From Roseateles sp. XES5 (GTDB lineage: Bacteria > Pseudomonadota > Alphaproteobacteria > Rhizobiales > Rhizobiaceae): DNA of 64,000 bases. A program made the translations under genes and the position numbers. Each line of letters begins with the position of its first letter. The first letter of the stretch is position 1. The notes beneath the pieces are model-generated. The model was not told the origin of the DNA. It was given only the letters and a program-made list of their open reading frames with translations, and ran no database searches. The stretch is taken from positions 62,001 through 126,000 of the forward strand of contig NZ_CP084752.1 of NCBI RefSeq assembly GCF_020535545.1, written 5' to 3'. Below, in pieces: positions 56,414-64,000 of the stretch.

Positions 56414-56869
56414 TTACTGCGTCTTCGCTTCGGAATCTTCCGGCGGCGGCACGTCCGACTTCGCCTTGCACTCGGTCAGCCACACGTCATAGACGGGGTG
56501 CTCCACGGCGTTGAGGCCGGGGCTGTCGGCGAACATCCAGCCGGTGAAGATGCGGCGGATCTTGCGGTCGAGCGTGATTTCGTCGACCTCGACGAAGGAG
56601 GTCACTTTCTGCGCCTCGGTGTCGTCGCGGCTGTAGCAGACCTTGGGCGTCACCTGGAGCGCGCCGAACTGCACGGTCTCGCCGATATAGACATCGAAAT
56701 TGGTGATGCGGCCGGTGATCTTGTCGATGCCGGAGAAGGTGGCGACGGGGTTTTCGATGCGCGCGGCCTCAGCGCCCACAGGCGCCAGGACAAGGCCTGC
56801 GACGGCCGCTGCGAAAGCAGCCGAAACGAAGCGCCGTGCGGCGTTTGCCCGTGAAAACCCTGATGTCAT
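56414..56869 (-). CDS. DUF2155 secreted protein
   Basis: 151 aa from ATG 56869. Signal peptide, then DUF2155 core: ATFSGIDKITGRITNFDVYIGE, VTPKVCYSRDDTEAQ, FTGWMFADSPGLNAVEHPVYDVW. Widespread in Rhizobiales; function unknown, perhaps envelope-associated. Confidence 0.85.
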   Translation of the reverse strand: MTSGFSRANAARRFVSAAFAAAVAGLVLAPVGAEAARIENPVATFSGIDKITGRITNFDVYIGETVQFGALQVTPKVCYSRDDTEAQKVTSFVEVDEITLDRKIRRIFTGWMFADSPGLNAVEHPVYDVWLTECKAKSDVPPPEDSEAKTQ

Positions 56870-56943
56870 GAAAGCCGTCTCCTGATCCGTCCCGGCATTC
56901 GCCGGTGGCATCCAGCTACCGGCGAAATGTGGCCAAATCGGTA

Positions 56944-57339
56944 TCAGTTACCCGGGGTCCAGGCGTCGTAGTCGCCCGTCACGCGCGGACGCTCGCCGGT
57001 GGCGGCAAGCGAGCCCGGCGGGCGGTAGGCCTGGGCCGTGCCGGTCGGGTTCGGGCGGTGCGGCTGCTGCCATTCGCGCGCCTTGTAGTCCTCGTCCGCC
57101 GGGGAAACGTCCGTGCGGTGATGCATCCAGCCGTGCCAGCCCGGCGGGATGGCGGAGGCTTCGGCATAACCGTTGTAGATCACCCAGCGACGGGTGCGGC
57201 CTTCGGAATCCTTGCCGCCCTGATAGTAGACGTTGCCGAGCTCATCCTGGCCGACCCGGGTGCCGAAGCGCCAGGTATGGAAACGGGTGCCGATCGTCTG
57301 ACCGTTCCACCAGGTGAAAATCTGCTTGAGAAGGTTCAT
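56944..57339 (-). CDS. NADH-ubiquinone oxidoreductase NDUFA12 (17.2 kDa) subunit homologue
   Basis: 131 aa. Accessory subunit of respiratory complex I shared by alphaproteobacteria and mitochondria: VGQDELGNVYYQ, RWVIYNGYAEASAIPPGWHGWMH and a C-terminal W.PH.PN.TGTA. Supports the alphaproteobacterial origin of the window. Confidence 0.92.
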   Translation of the reverse strand: MNLLKQIFTWWNGQTIGTRFHTWRFGTRVGQDELGNVYYQGGKDSEGRTRRWVIYNGYAEASAIPPGWHGWMHHRTDVSPADEDYKAREWQQPHRPNPTGTAQAYRPPGSLAATGERPRVTGDYDAWTPGN

Positions 57340-57491
57340 GGGCTGGCGTCCTTGGCAGGGCCGTGCCGGAAGCGCGGCCCGAGACTGATGGTTTGCCCGC
57401 GTATCGCGGGTGACATTTCTTCCGCTTATGGCGCTAAGACGCCGGAATGTCCAGCGATTCCCACGCCTTCGCCCACGGCTTTTCGCGGGGC

Positions 57492-57992
57492 TCAGCCGCC
57501 GAGCGGCTTCTCGTAGACATCGAGCGGCACGCCGGAGACGTTATCGGCCGAATGCTGCGCCTCGCCCACCTTGGCAAAGCCGTGCGCGGCATAGAAGGCG
57601 ACCGCCGCCGCGTTGCGCGGATCGACCTCCAGCAGCATCGTCCTGGCATCCGGGAAGCAGGTTTCGAGCTCGGCGAACATGTCGCGGCCGATGCCCTGCC
57701 GCTGGAAGCGCGGCAGCACGTAGAGCTGGTGCAGGAAGGCGGCCTTCGGGCGGTCCTTCGCCATGGCGACATAGCCCATGCCGGCAAGGTCGCGGCCGTT
57801 GTCGGCGACGACGAACTCGCTGTCCTTGCGCTCCAGCCGGGCCTTCAGCGCCGGCAGGGAATGCCAGCGCGCGGTGATCTCGCTGACCTTGTCCGCGCCG
57901 TAGAGCGCGTCATAGGTCGCGTGCCACGTCTCGGCCAGCAGCGCGCTGACCTTGGCCAGATCGCGCTCCGAAGCCGTGCGGACGAAGAACAC
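57492..57992 (-). CDS. GNAT-family N-acetyltransferase
   Basis: 166 aa from GTG 57992, 5 bp after gatB, whose final codons carry the GAGGAG ribosome-binding site. GNAT features: LYVLPRFQRQGIGRDMF (acetyl-CoA loop Q-x-x-G-x-G) and AVAFYAAHGFAKVGE. Substrate unknown. Co-transcribed with gatB. Confidence 0.85.
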   Translation of the reverse strand: MFFVRTASERDLAKVSALLAETWHATYDALYGADKVSEITARWHSLPALKARLERKDSEFVVADNGRDLAGMGYVAMAKDRPKAAFLHQLYVLPRFQRQGIGRDMFAELETCFPDARTMLLEVDPRNAAAVAFYAAHGFAKVGEAQHSADNVSGVPLDVYEKPLGG

Positions 57993-57996
57993 CGGC

Positions 57997-59499
57997 TTAC
58001 TCCTCGATGCCGAGCTTGGCCTTGACCAGCGCCTGAACGGCCTGCGGGTTGGCCTTGCCGCCCGTCGCCTTCATGACCTGGCCGACGAACCAGCCGGCAA
58101 GCGTCGGCTTGGCGAGAACCTTGGCCACCTGGTCGGGGTTGGCGGCGATGATCTCGTCGACGGCCTTCTCGATGGCGCCGGTGTCGGTGACCTGCTTCAT
58201 GCCGCGCGCCTCGACGATCTCGGCCGGGTTGCCGCCCTCGTTCCAGACGATCTCGAAGAGATCCTTGGCGATCTTGCCGGAGATGGTGCCGTCCTTGATG
58301 AGATCGATGACGCCGCCGAGCTGGGCGGGCGAAACCGGAGTCTCTTCAATGGCTTTGCCGTCCTTGTTCAAGGCGCCGAGCAGGTCGTTGATGACCCAGT
58401 TCGCGGCGATCTTGCCGTCACGGCCGGCGGCCACGGCCTCGTAATAGTCGGCGATCGCCTTTTCCGAAACGAGCACCGAGGCGTCGTAGACCGACAGGCC
58501 GAGGTCCTTGACGAAGCGGATCTTCTTGTCGTCGGGCAGTTCCGGCAGGTCGGCGAGCAGCGCGCCGACGAATTCGTTGTCGAATTCCAGCGGCAGCAGG
58601 TCCGGGTCGGGGAAATAGCGGTAGTCGTGCGCGTCTTCCTTCGAGCGCATGGAGCGCGTCTCGCCCTTGCCGGGATCGAAGAGACGGGTTTCCTGGTCGA
58701 TGCTGCCGCCATCCTCCAGAATGCCGATCTGGCGGCGGGCTTCATATTCGATCGCCTGGCCGATGAAGCGGATGGAGTTGACGTTCTTGATCTCGCAGCG
58801 CGTGCCGAAGGCCTCGCCCGGGCGGCGCACGGAGACGTTGACGTCGGCGCGCATGGAGCCCTCGTCCATGTTGCCGTCGCAGGTGCCGAGATAACGCACG
58901 ATGGAGCGCAGCTTCGTCATATAGGCCTTGGCCTCGTCCGACGAGCGCATGTCCGGCTTGGAGACGATCTCCATCAGCGCGACGCCCGACCGGTTGAGGT
59001 CGACATAGGACATGGTCGGATGCTGGTCGTGCATCGACTTGCCGGCGTCCTGCTCGAGGTGCAGGCGCTCGATGCCGATCTCGATATCCTCGAAGTTGCC
59101 CTGGCGGTCCGGGCCGAGCGAGATGGTGATCTTGCCCTCGCCGACGATCGGGTCCTTGAACTGCGAGATCTGGTAGCCCTGCGGCAGGTCCGGATAGAAG
59201 TAGTTCTTGCGGTCGAAGATCGAGCGGTGGTTGATCTGCGCCTTCAGGCCGAGGCCCGTGCGCACCGCCTGCCTGACACATTCGACGTTGATGACCGGCA
59301 GCATGCCCGGCATGGCGGCATCGACCAGCGAGACATTGGCGTTCGGCGCCTTGCCGAATTCCGTCGAGGCGCCGGAGAAGAGCTTGGAATTGGACAGGAC
59401 CTGCGCGTGCACCTCCATGCCGATGATGACTTCCCAATCGCCGGTGGCGCCGGGGATCAAGCGTTTCGGATCGGGGGTGCGGACGTCGACGAGGGTCAT
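57997..59499 (-). CDS. gatB: Aspartyl/glutamyl-tRNA(Asn/Gln) amidotransferase subunit B
   Basis: 500 aa from ATG 59499. tRNA-dependent transamidation subunit: [70 protein letters not shown] and a C-terminal YqeY-like domain ([20 protein letters not shown]). With GatAC makes Gln-tRNA and Asn-tRNA. All of it reads as rhizobial, unlike tuf and prfB. Confidence 0.95.
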   Translation of the reverse strand: MTLVDVRTPDPKRLIPGATGDWEVIIGMEVHAQVLSNSKLFSGASTEFGKAPNANVSLVDAAMPGMLPVINVECVRQAVRTGLGLKAQINHRSIFDRKNYFYPDLPQGYQISQFKDPIVGEGKITISLGPDRQGNFEDIEIGIERLHLEQDAGKSMHDQHPTMSYVDLNRSGVALMEIVSKPDMRSSDEAKAYMTKLRSIVRYLGTCDGNMDEGSMRADVNVSVRRPGEAFGTRCEIKNVNSIRFIGQAIEYEARRQIGILEDGGSIDQETRLFDPGKGETRSMRSKEDAHDYRYFPDPDLLPLEFDNEFVGALLADLPELPDDKKIRFVKDLGLSVYDASVLVSEKAIADYYEAVAAGRDGKIAANWVINDLLGALNKDGKAIEETPVSPAQLGGVIDLIKDGTISGKIAKDLFEIVWNEGGNPAEIVEARGMKQVTDTGAIEKAVDEIIAANPDQVAKVLAKPTLAGWFVGQVMKATGGKANPQAVQALVKAKLGIEE

Positions 59500-59628
59500 T
59501 GTAGGCTCTTGTTGTGGTGTCTTCGGTGCTGTCTCGGTAGAACATATGGGCAGGCGGCGCAAGGTTTTCAGCGGGCGCGGATCGTCGCCGTTAGGCGGCC
59601 GGCAAGGTTGATCCGGTAAAAGCGCGCC

Positions 59629-59934
59629 ATGGACACCGCAACGGCGCTTTTCATCATTTTCCTCATCTTCAACGTCGTGACGTTCTGCCTCTACTGGTGG
59701 GACAAGGAGGCCGCGCGCGACGGCCACTGGCGCGTCTCCGAAGCACGGCTGCTCCAGTTCGCCTTTCTCGGCGGAAGCCTCGGCGCCTTCGCCGCGCAAC
59801 GCCTGCTGCGCCACAAGACGCGCAAGGAACCATTCCGTACGCAGCTTCTGGCGATCCTCGTGCTGCATGCGCTGCTGGTCCCGGTGGCGCTGATCTTCGG
59901 CCCGGACCTTCTGCGGATGCTGCACACAGGCTGA
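59629..59934 (+). CDS. DUF1294 membrane protein
   Basis: 101 aa. Three hydrophobic segments with WWDKEAAR near residue 23 and [22 protein letters not shown], typical of DUF1294. Function unknown. Confidence 0.85.
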   Translation: MDTATALFIIFLIFNVVTFCLYWWDKEAARDGHWRVSEARLLQFAFLGGSLGAFAAQRLLRHKTRKEPFRTQLLAILVLHALLVPVALIFGPDLLRMLHTG

Positions 59935-59970
59935 TCGCCCTCTTCCCGACGGCCCTTCCCGCCGCGCGGG

Positions 59971-60006
59971 TTGACATCGATCCTCATTCGTAACTATTAT
60001 TGTTAC
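59971..60006 (+). promoter_or_regulatory. rrf2 promoter with overlapping self-operator
   Basis: TTGACA at 59971-59976 (-35), TATTAT at 59995-60000 (-10, spacer 18), and the inverted repeat GTAAC-TATTATT-GTTAC at 59990-60006 covering the -10 and ending at the ATG. Expected transcription start is at or next to the A of ATG, so the mRNA would be leaderless. The regulator encoded downstream is the likely ligand. Confidence 0.7.
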
Positions 60007-60462
60007 ATGAAAAGAAACAGCCGCCTTTCCGCCGTGCTTCACGCGCTCATGCACATGGCCGAACGCGAGGAACCGATGACCTCGGACGATCTCGCGCTCT
60101 GCCTCGACACCAATGCCGTCGTCGTGCGGCGCACCATGGCGGGGCTGCGCGAGGCCGGCATCGTGCAGTCCGGCCGCGGCCATGGCGGCGGCTGGCACTT
60201 TGCCCGGCCCCTTGCCGAGATCTCGCTGCTCGACATCTACAACGCCCTCGGCGAGCCGATCGTCTTCCAGATCGGCCCGGCGACGGAAATGCCGGGCTGC
60301 GTGGTCGAACAATCCGTCAACCGGGTGATCGGCGACGCCCTGAAGGACGCCGAGGCGATCCTGATGGCGCGCTTTTCCGGCACGACACTGGCGGACCTTG
60401 CGGCCGATTTCCGCGCGGCGGCCAGGCACTGCCAAGCCACTACCGGCACCGACCGCGGCTAG
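60007..60462 (+). CDS. Rrf2-family transcription regulator
   Basis: 151 aa from ATG 60007; an earlier in-frame start lacks a ribosome-binding site. Winged-[51 protein letters not shown]. Lacks the three-Cys cluster of IscR-type members; has single Cys residues only. Probably controls itself and the FAD oxidoreductase 85 bp downstream, a common pairing. Confidence 0.88.
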   Translation: MKRNSRLSAVLHALMHMAEREEPMTSDDLALCLDTNAVVVRRTMAGLREAGIVQSGRGHGGGWHFARPLAEISLLDIYNALGEPIVFQIGPATEMPGCVVEQSVNRVIGDALKDAEAILMARFSGTTLADLAADFRAAARHCQATTGTDRG

Positions 60463-60547
60463 ATCGCACCCACACCCGATACCCCGCATCGAACGGACGG
60501 CTCCGGCCGGCCGCACGATGCCGCTCGCTCCACAGAAAGGATGAACC

Positions 60548-61450
60548 ATGACCGAAGATGCCATCATCGTCGGCGGGGGCTTTGCCGGCCTTTCCGCCGC
60601 CCTGCAGCTTGCCCGCGCCCGCCGCCGCGTCACCGTCGTCGACACCGGCGAACCGCGCAACCGCTTCGCCGCCCATGCGCACGGCTTCCTCGCGCAGGAC
60701 GGCCGGCCGGGGCGCGACATCCTCGCCGATGCCCGCCGCCAGCTTGCCGCCTACGAGACCGTCACCTTCCGCGATGCGCCCGCCGAACGGCTGGACGGCG
60801 AGCGGGACGCCTTCACCGTCGTCACGGGCGACGGCGGACGGATCGCGGGGCGGCGCGTGCTGCTCGCCACCGGCTTCGAGGACCAGCTTCCCGCCATTCC
60901 CGGCCTTGCCGAGCGCTGGGGCAAGACGGTGCTGCATTGCCCCTATTGCCATGGCTACGAGGTGGGCGGCGGGTCGGTCGGCGTCCTCGCCCGCACGGCG
61001 GAGGCCGCGCGCTTTGCCGCCGTCGTCGCCGACTGGGGCCATGTCACGCTTTTTACCAATGCGGTGCCGGAGCCGGACGACGAGGCGCTTGCCGTTCTCG
61101 CCGCGCGCGACGTGAAGCTGCGGCCGGGCCGCGTCACCGCCATCTCGGACGGGCCGGACGGCATGCTCGCCGTCGAGACCGGCCCCGGCATTCCGACGCT
61201 GGTCAAGGCGCTCTTCGTCATGCCGGAGGCGAAGGTGCGCAGCGCGATTCCGGCCGACCGCGGCCTGAAGACGAAGGAGACGCCCATCGGCCGGATCCTT
61301 CACACCGACGACAGCGGGCAGACCTCCCTGCCCGGCCTCTATGCGGCCGGCGACATCGCGCTGGGCGCGGCCAATATCGCGCTCGCCTCGGCCAATGGCG
61401 TGAAGACCGGCGTCTTCCTGCACCATTCGCTGATCTGGCCCGCACATTGA
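60548..61450 (+). CDS. Thioredoxin-reductase-like FAD oxidoreductase
   Basis: 300 aa. FAD motif [18 protein letters not shown] (8-26), redox pair CPYC (131-134), [10 protein letters not shown] near the C-terminus. Shorter than canonical TrxB in the NADPH-binding region, with [14 protein letters not shown] in place of the usual GGGDSA. Could be a bacillithiol/ferredoxin-type or other NAD(P)H-linked member. Follows the Rrf2 gene in the same direction. Confidence 0.85.
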   Translation: MTEDAIIVGGGFAGLSAALQLARARRRVTVVDTGEPRNRFAAHAHGFLAQDGRPGRDILADARRQLAAYETVTFRDAPAERLDGERDAFTVVTGDGGRIAGRRVLLATGFEDQLPAIPGLAERWGKTVLHCPYCHGYEVGGGSVGVLARTAEAARFAAVVADWGHVTLFTNAVPEPDDEALAVLAARDVKLRPGRVTAISDGPDGMLAVETGPGIPTLVKALFVMPEAKVRSAIPADRGLKTKETPIGRILHTDDSGQTSLPGLYAAGDIALGAANIALASANGVKTGVFLHHSLIWPAH

Positions 61451-61576
61451 CCTTTGCGGATGCCGCGGTTATTCCGGGGCATCCGTATTGGAGTTTTGAT
61501 GTTCAACTCGTCTGAGTCCTGCTGAAGACCCTGCCCGCCAATACTGCGCGCAGGGTCTGAAAAAACGCCGAGCCCT

Positions 61577-61605
61577 GCCACCCCTCGGGTGGCGGAACGT
61601 TTTTT
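61577..61605 (+). terminator. Terminator after the oxidoreductase gene
   Basis: GCCACCC, loop CTC, GGGTGGC, then GGAACGTTTTTT. An AAAAAACG stretch upstream could extend the stem. Confidence 0.75.
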
Positions 61606-61641
61606 CGCGTTCATCCGAACGCCGGACGGATTCTCAAGACA

Positions 61642-61899
61642 ATGGACATTTCGCGCGCCGAACAGCGCATTCTTCACCTGCTCGCCCAGGGCGGCAGGAT
61701 CGACATCGAAAAAGACGACAACCGCAAGATCACGACGGTCGCCTGCGTCACGCGGGACGGCTGGCGGGCAAGCGGCCTCGACATCGACCTCTTCCGCAAG
61801 CTGAAGCGCCGGCGGTGCATCGCCTCCTCCGGCGGCAGGCCCTATCGCATCACGCAGCGGGGGCTCGAACTGGTGCGGGCGCAGCTGGACAACCAGTGA
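61642..61899 (+). CDS. YjhX-family protein (possible toxin)
   Basis: 85 aa. Matches the YjhX/UPF0386 family: MDISRAEQRILHLLAQGGRI, LDIDLFRKLKRRRCI, GGRPYRITQRGLELVRAQLDNQ. In E. coli YjhX (TopAI) is a toxin that inhibits topoisomerase I and is paired with the acetyltransferase-fold antitoxin YjhQ. Here a GNAT gene lies next to it but in the opposite direction. Confidence 0.8.
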   Translation: MDISRAEQRILHLLAQGGRIDIEKDDNRKITTVACVTRDGWRASGLDIDLFRKLKRRRCIASSGGRPYRITQRGLELVRAQLDNQ

Positions 61900-61962
61900 A
61901 AGCGACCGGGGACCGATAAAAAACGGGAGGCGCGGCGCAGGCCCGCCTCCCCATCCCCCTCG

Positions 61963-62475
61963 TCAAAAACCGCCCGGCCCATAGGCGACCGGCTCGTCCT
62001 CGACGAGCTGCCGGCGCAGGCCGACCGATTCGATATTGCGGTCGAGGCGCTGCGAATAGTCGACGGACAGCCAGTTCACCGCATAACCCTGCTTCTGGAA
62101 GAAGCCGACCGCCGCGACATTGCGCGCATGGGTCTGGAGCCGCGCCGCCTCGAAGCCGGCCGCCACGACCTCCGCCTCCATGGCCGCCAGCAGGGCGGAG
62201 CCGAGGCCCTTCTTCTGCTGCGACGGCTCGACCCAGAGATCGCTGATCTCGTCGTCCAGCCCCTCGCGCGCCGCCCAGCCGGCAAGCTGGGCGTCGAACT
62301 CGGCGACGGTCACCCGCAGCCAGCGGCTGGTCAGGAACTGCTGGAAGGCATTGCGGGCATGGTCGCGCCGCACCTGCAGATCGGCAACGCCCACGACAGC
62401 CTGTTCCCAGGCCCTGACGCCGATCTCGACGAGGACAGGAACATCCGCTTCCCGGGCATTGCGAACCGTGATCAT
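61963..62475 (-). CDS. GNAT-family acetyltransferase beside the yjhX-like gene
   Basis: 170 aa. N-terminal ITVRNAREADVPVLVEI, acetyl-CoA motif WVEPSQQKKGLGSALLAAM (about 83-101), VGFFQKQGYAVNWL. Convergent with the YjhX-like gene. It may be its partner or an unrelated acetyltransferase. An independent gene is the simpler view. Confidence 0.85.
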   Translation of the reverse strand: MITVRNAREADVPVLVEIGVRAWEQAVVGVADLQVRRDHARNAFQQFLTSRWLRVTVAEFDAQLAGWAAREGLDDEISDLWVEPSQQKKGLGSALLAAMEAEVVAAGFEAARLQTHARNVAAVGFFQKQGYAVNWLSVDYSQRLDRNIESVGLRRQLVEDEPVAYGPGGF

Positions 62476-62631
62476 GGGATTCTCTCCACCCCCATGAAAG
62501 CACCGCGCGGGGCGCTTGGCGAGGGAGACGAAAGGCTATCCACGGCGATGATGGGGCGGAAGGACGCAACGCGGCGGGGAAAGCGCGTGGGAACGGCTCG
62601 GCAGAAAGGCGGCGCGCGCCCAAAACGAAAC

Positions 62632-62653
62632 CGCCCGGTCTTTCGACCGGGCG
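62632..62653 (-). terminator. Terminator of the slipin gene
   Basis: Minus strand: CGCCCGGTC, loop GAAA, GACCGGGCG, then GTTTCGTTTT. Perfect 9-bp stem. Confidence 0.9.
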
Positions 62654-62658
62654 ATCCC

Positions 62659-63804
62659 TTACTTGTCGCGCAGCTGCACGAGGTCGTTCATCAGGCCTGC
62701 CGTCCCGTTGTGGATGGTCAGGCGCTCGACCTTGCCGGCGATGGCCTCGAGCGCTTCCAGCTCCTTCAGCCGCAGCATGACCGGGTTTTCGGCCATCACC
62801 TTGGCCGTGTTGAGCAGCGAACGGGTTGCGTTCGTCTCCTCGCGGCGGCGGATGACATTGGCCTCGGCCTGCTTTTCGGCGGCCACGACCTGGTTGAGGA
62901 TATCGCGCATCTCGCCCGGCAGGATCACGTCCTTGAGCTCGATGGCCGAAACCTCGACCCCGATGGCGGCCATGTCCGTGCGCACCTTCTCGGCGGCCTC
63001 GGCATTGACCGTCACCTTGCGTTCAAGGATCTGGTCGAGCGTCAGCGTGCCGAGCGTCTGGCGGAAGGCGAACTGCAGCGCCCGGTAGAGGGCGTCGGCG
63101 AAGTCCTTGACCTCGGAGACGGCCTTCAGCGGATCGACGACGCGGTACTCGGCCGAAATGTTCACCCGGATCGTGACCTTGTCACGGGTGAGCAGTTCCT
63201 GGCCGGTCACGTCGAGCGACTGACGCTTCAGGTCGACCACGCGCACCTGGACCGTCTTGCCGAGGTTCCAGAAGGCGTGCGTGCCCGGCTCAAGCATGCG
63301 CTGGTGCGTGCCGTCGACGAAGAGCAGGCCGACCTGGCCGTCATGGACGACGAAGGCCGTGACCAGTTCCCCGCGGCGGGCGCGCGTCAGCCGGCGCATC
63401 AGCTCCGGATCGACGTCGAGCCGTTCGGAAAGGTCGACGCGCGTCTCGGTCCACGGACCGGCGGCGGTCCACACCACCAGCTTCTGGTCCGGCGACAGCA
63501 CCGTGTAGATCTCGCCGTCCCGCTCGACGACCGCGATTTCGCGGGCATTCGTGCGCAGGACCGTCAGTTCACGGCGCGCGACCTGCGGGAGCGTGTCGAA
63601 CAGCGGCTTCTCGTAGGCCGAGGCGAAGACCGGCCGGTTCATGTCGTGGCGTTCCAGTTCCAGCATGCCGCGGCGGTTCGGCAGGGCATGTTCCCCCGCG
63701 CCGAAAATGCCGATAACCTCTCCCTTGTAGAGAGCGAGCAGCCGTTCGTTGGCCTTCACGAGGACGCGCTTGCGCCCCAAAATCATATCGAGAAACATCG
63801 TCAT
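62659..63804 (-). CDS. Slipin (stomatin/SPFH-domain) membrane protein
   Basis: 381 aa from ATG 63804 (GGAGCAAG upstream; an earlier in-frame start is weaker). SPFH pattern: VRVVDLKRQSLDVTGQELLTRD, VTIRVNISAEYRVVDP, QILERKVTVN, IGVEVSAIELKDVILPGEM and a helical C-terminus ERREETNATRSLLNTAKV-like. No strong N-terminal transmembrane helix, as in cytoplasmic-facing slipins. Roles in membrane organisation are presumed, not shown. Confidence 0.88.
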   Translation of the reverse strand: MTMFLDMILGRKRVLVKANERLLALYKGEVIGIFGAGEHALPNRRGMLELERHDMNRPVFASAYEKPLFDTLPQVARRELTVLRTNAREIAVVERDGEIYTVLSPDQKLVVWTAAGPWTETRVDLSERLDVDPELMRRLTRARRGELVTAFVVHDGQVGLLFVDGTHQRMLEPGTHAFWNLGKTVQVRVVDLKRQSLDVTGQELLTRDKVTIRVNISAEYRVVDPLKAVSEVKDFADALYRALQFAFRQTLGTLTLDQILERKVTVNAEAAEKVRTDMAAIGVEVSAIELKDVILPGEMRDILNQVVAAEKQAEANVIRRREETNATRSLLNTAKVMAENPVMLRLKELEALEAIAGKVERLTIHNGTAGLMNDLVQLRDK

Positions 63805-63858
63805 TGTTCTTGCTCCTTCGGTCATACGCTACGTCATGAACCGATTGTCCTTTCGTCG

Positions 63859-64000
63859 TCAGTTCCCTTGGAAACCCGTCTCGCCCGGGGAACGTTCAGG
63901 CGGGGTCTTGGTCGAAACGAGATCCGGGAACCGGCTGACGGCCATCGGCGGCGGGTTTGCGGGAGCGGATCGCGCGGCCGGCGGGCGGGCTCGGGAGCGC
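63859..64000 (-). CDS. Possible 3' end of another gene, cut by the window
   Basis: A frame open from the window edge to TGA at 63859-63861 gives 46 residues, Pro/Ala/Arg-rich, ending FPDLVSTKT...GETGFQGN. It lies upstream of the slipin on the same strand. No homology seen, so it may be only a GC-rich open frame. Confidence 0.25.
   Translation of the reverse strand, partial: RSRARPPAARSAPANPPPMAVSRFPDLVSTKTPPERSPGETGFQGN

Overview
The window looks like a Rhizobiales chromosome (Rhizobiaceae: Rhizobium, Ensifer, Shinella and relatives). It is GC-rich. It carries the typical rhizobial block rne / amiC / PBP1A / prfB, an aroQ-accB-accC-aat cluster, gatB, the alphaproteobacterial complex I accessory subunit NDUFA12, and alphaproteobacterial DUF2155 and DUF2167 proteins. 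The genus is an inference from protein recall only; no search was run.

Region 1 (1 to about 27,909) is the late half of a Mu-like transposable prophage, all on the + strand. The order is: the end of a Mor/C-type late activator; a lysis cassette (CHAP endolysin, holin-like protein, overlapping spanin pair); small Mu-type proteins; TerS (DUF3486) and TerL; DUF935 portal; F-like head protein; a 320-bp non-coding gap; protease with a nested scaffold start; major head protein gpT; HI1506-like and head-completion proteins. The tail is lambda-like, not contractile: tail tube, a G/GT chaperone pair joined by a GGGAAAC -1 slippery heptamer, a 1395-residue tape measure with an embedded M15-type peptidase, tail-tip proteins, NlpC/P60 hydrolase, J-like protein, an esterase-type tail fibre and a LamG-like protein. 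Two cargo genes follow. The early region (repressor, transposase) lies outside the window. The candidate right end is only about 37 bp from the 3' end of tRNA-Trp, so the phage sits where secE-nusG would be expected.

Region 2 (27.9-35.3 kb) is the tRNA/tuf neighbourhood: tRNA-Trp, tuf, tRNA-Gly, tRNA-Tyr, rlmB, azoR/lysR and tRNA-Thr, resembling a broken-up version of the Thr-Tyr-Gly-Thr-tuf-Trp-secE cluster of other proteobacteria. Accessory genes and a frameshifted phage small-terminase relic lie between tuf and tRNA-Gly.

Region 3 (35.3-41.5 kb) has small unknown genes, an AT-rich membrane-protein gene flanked by a degraded duplicate of a neighbouring gene, nadK and prfB with its +1 frameshift. 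Region 4 (41.5-50.1 kb) is cell-wall synthesis and hydrolysis (PBP1A, AmiC) next to RNase E. Region 5 (50.1-59.5 kb) is core metabolism and translation. Region 6 (59.5-64 kb) is a redox-control pair (Rrf2 regulator and thioredoxin-reductase-like enzyme), a YjhX-family protein next to an acetyltransferase, and a slipin.

The most striking observation is that two core translation genes at their normal rhizobial positions look chimeric. EF-Tu is alphaproteobacterial up to about residue 60 and betaproteobacterial after that. RF2 has alphaproteobacterial ends around a betaproteobacterial-looking block holding the SPF and GGQ motifs. This is either gene conversion between distant lineages or a mixed-sample assembly artefact, and raw reads could tell these apart.
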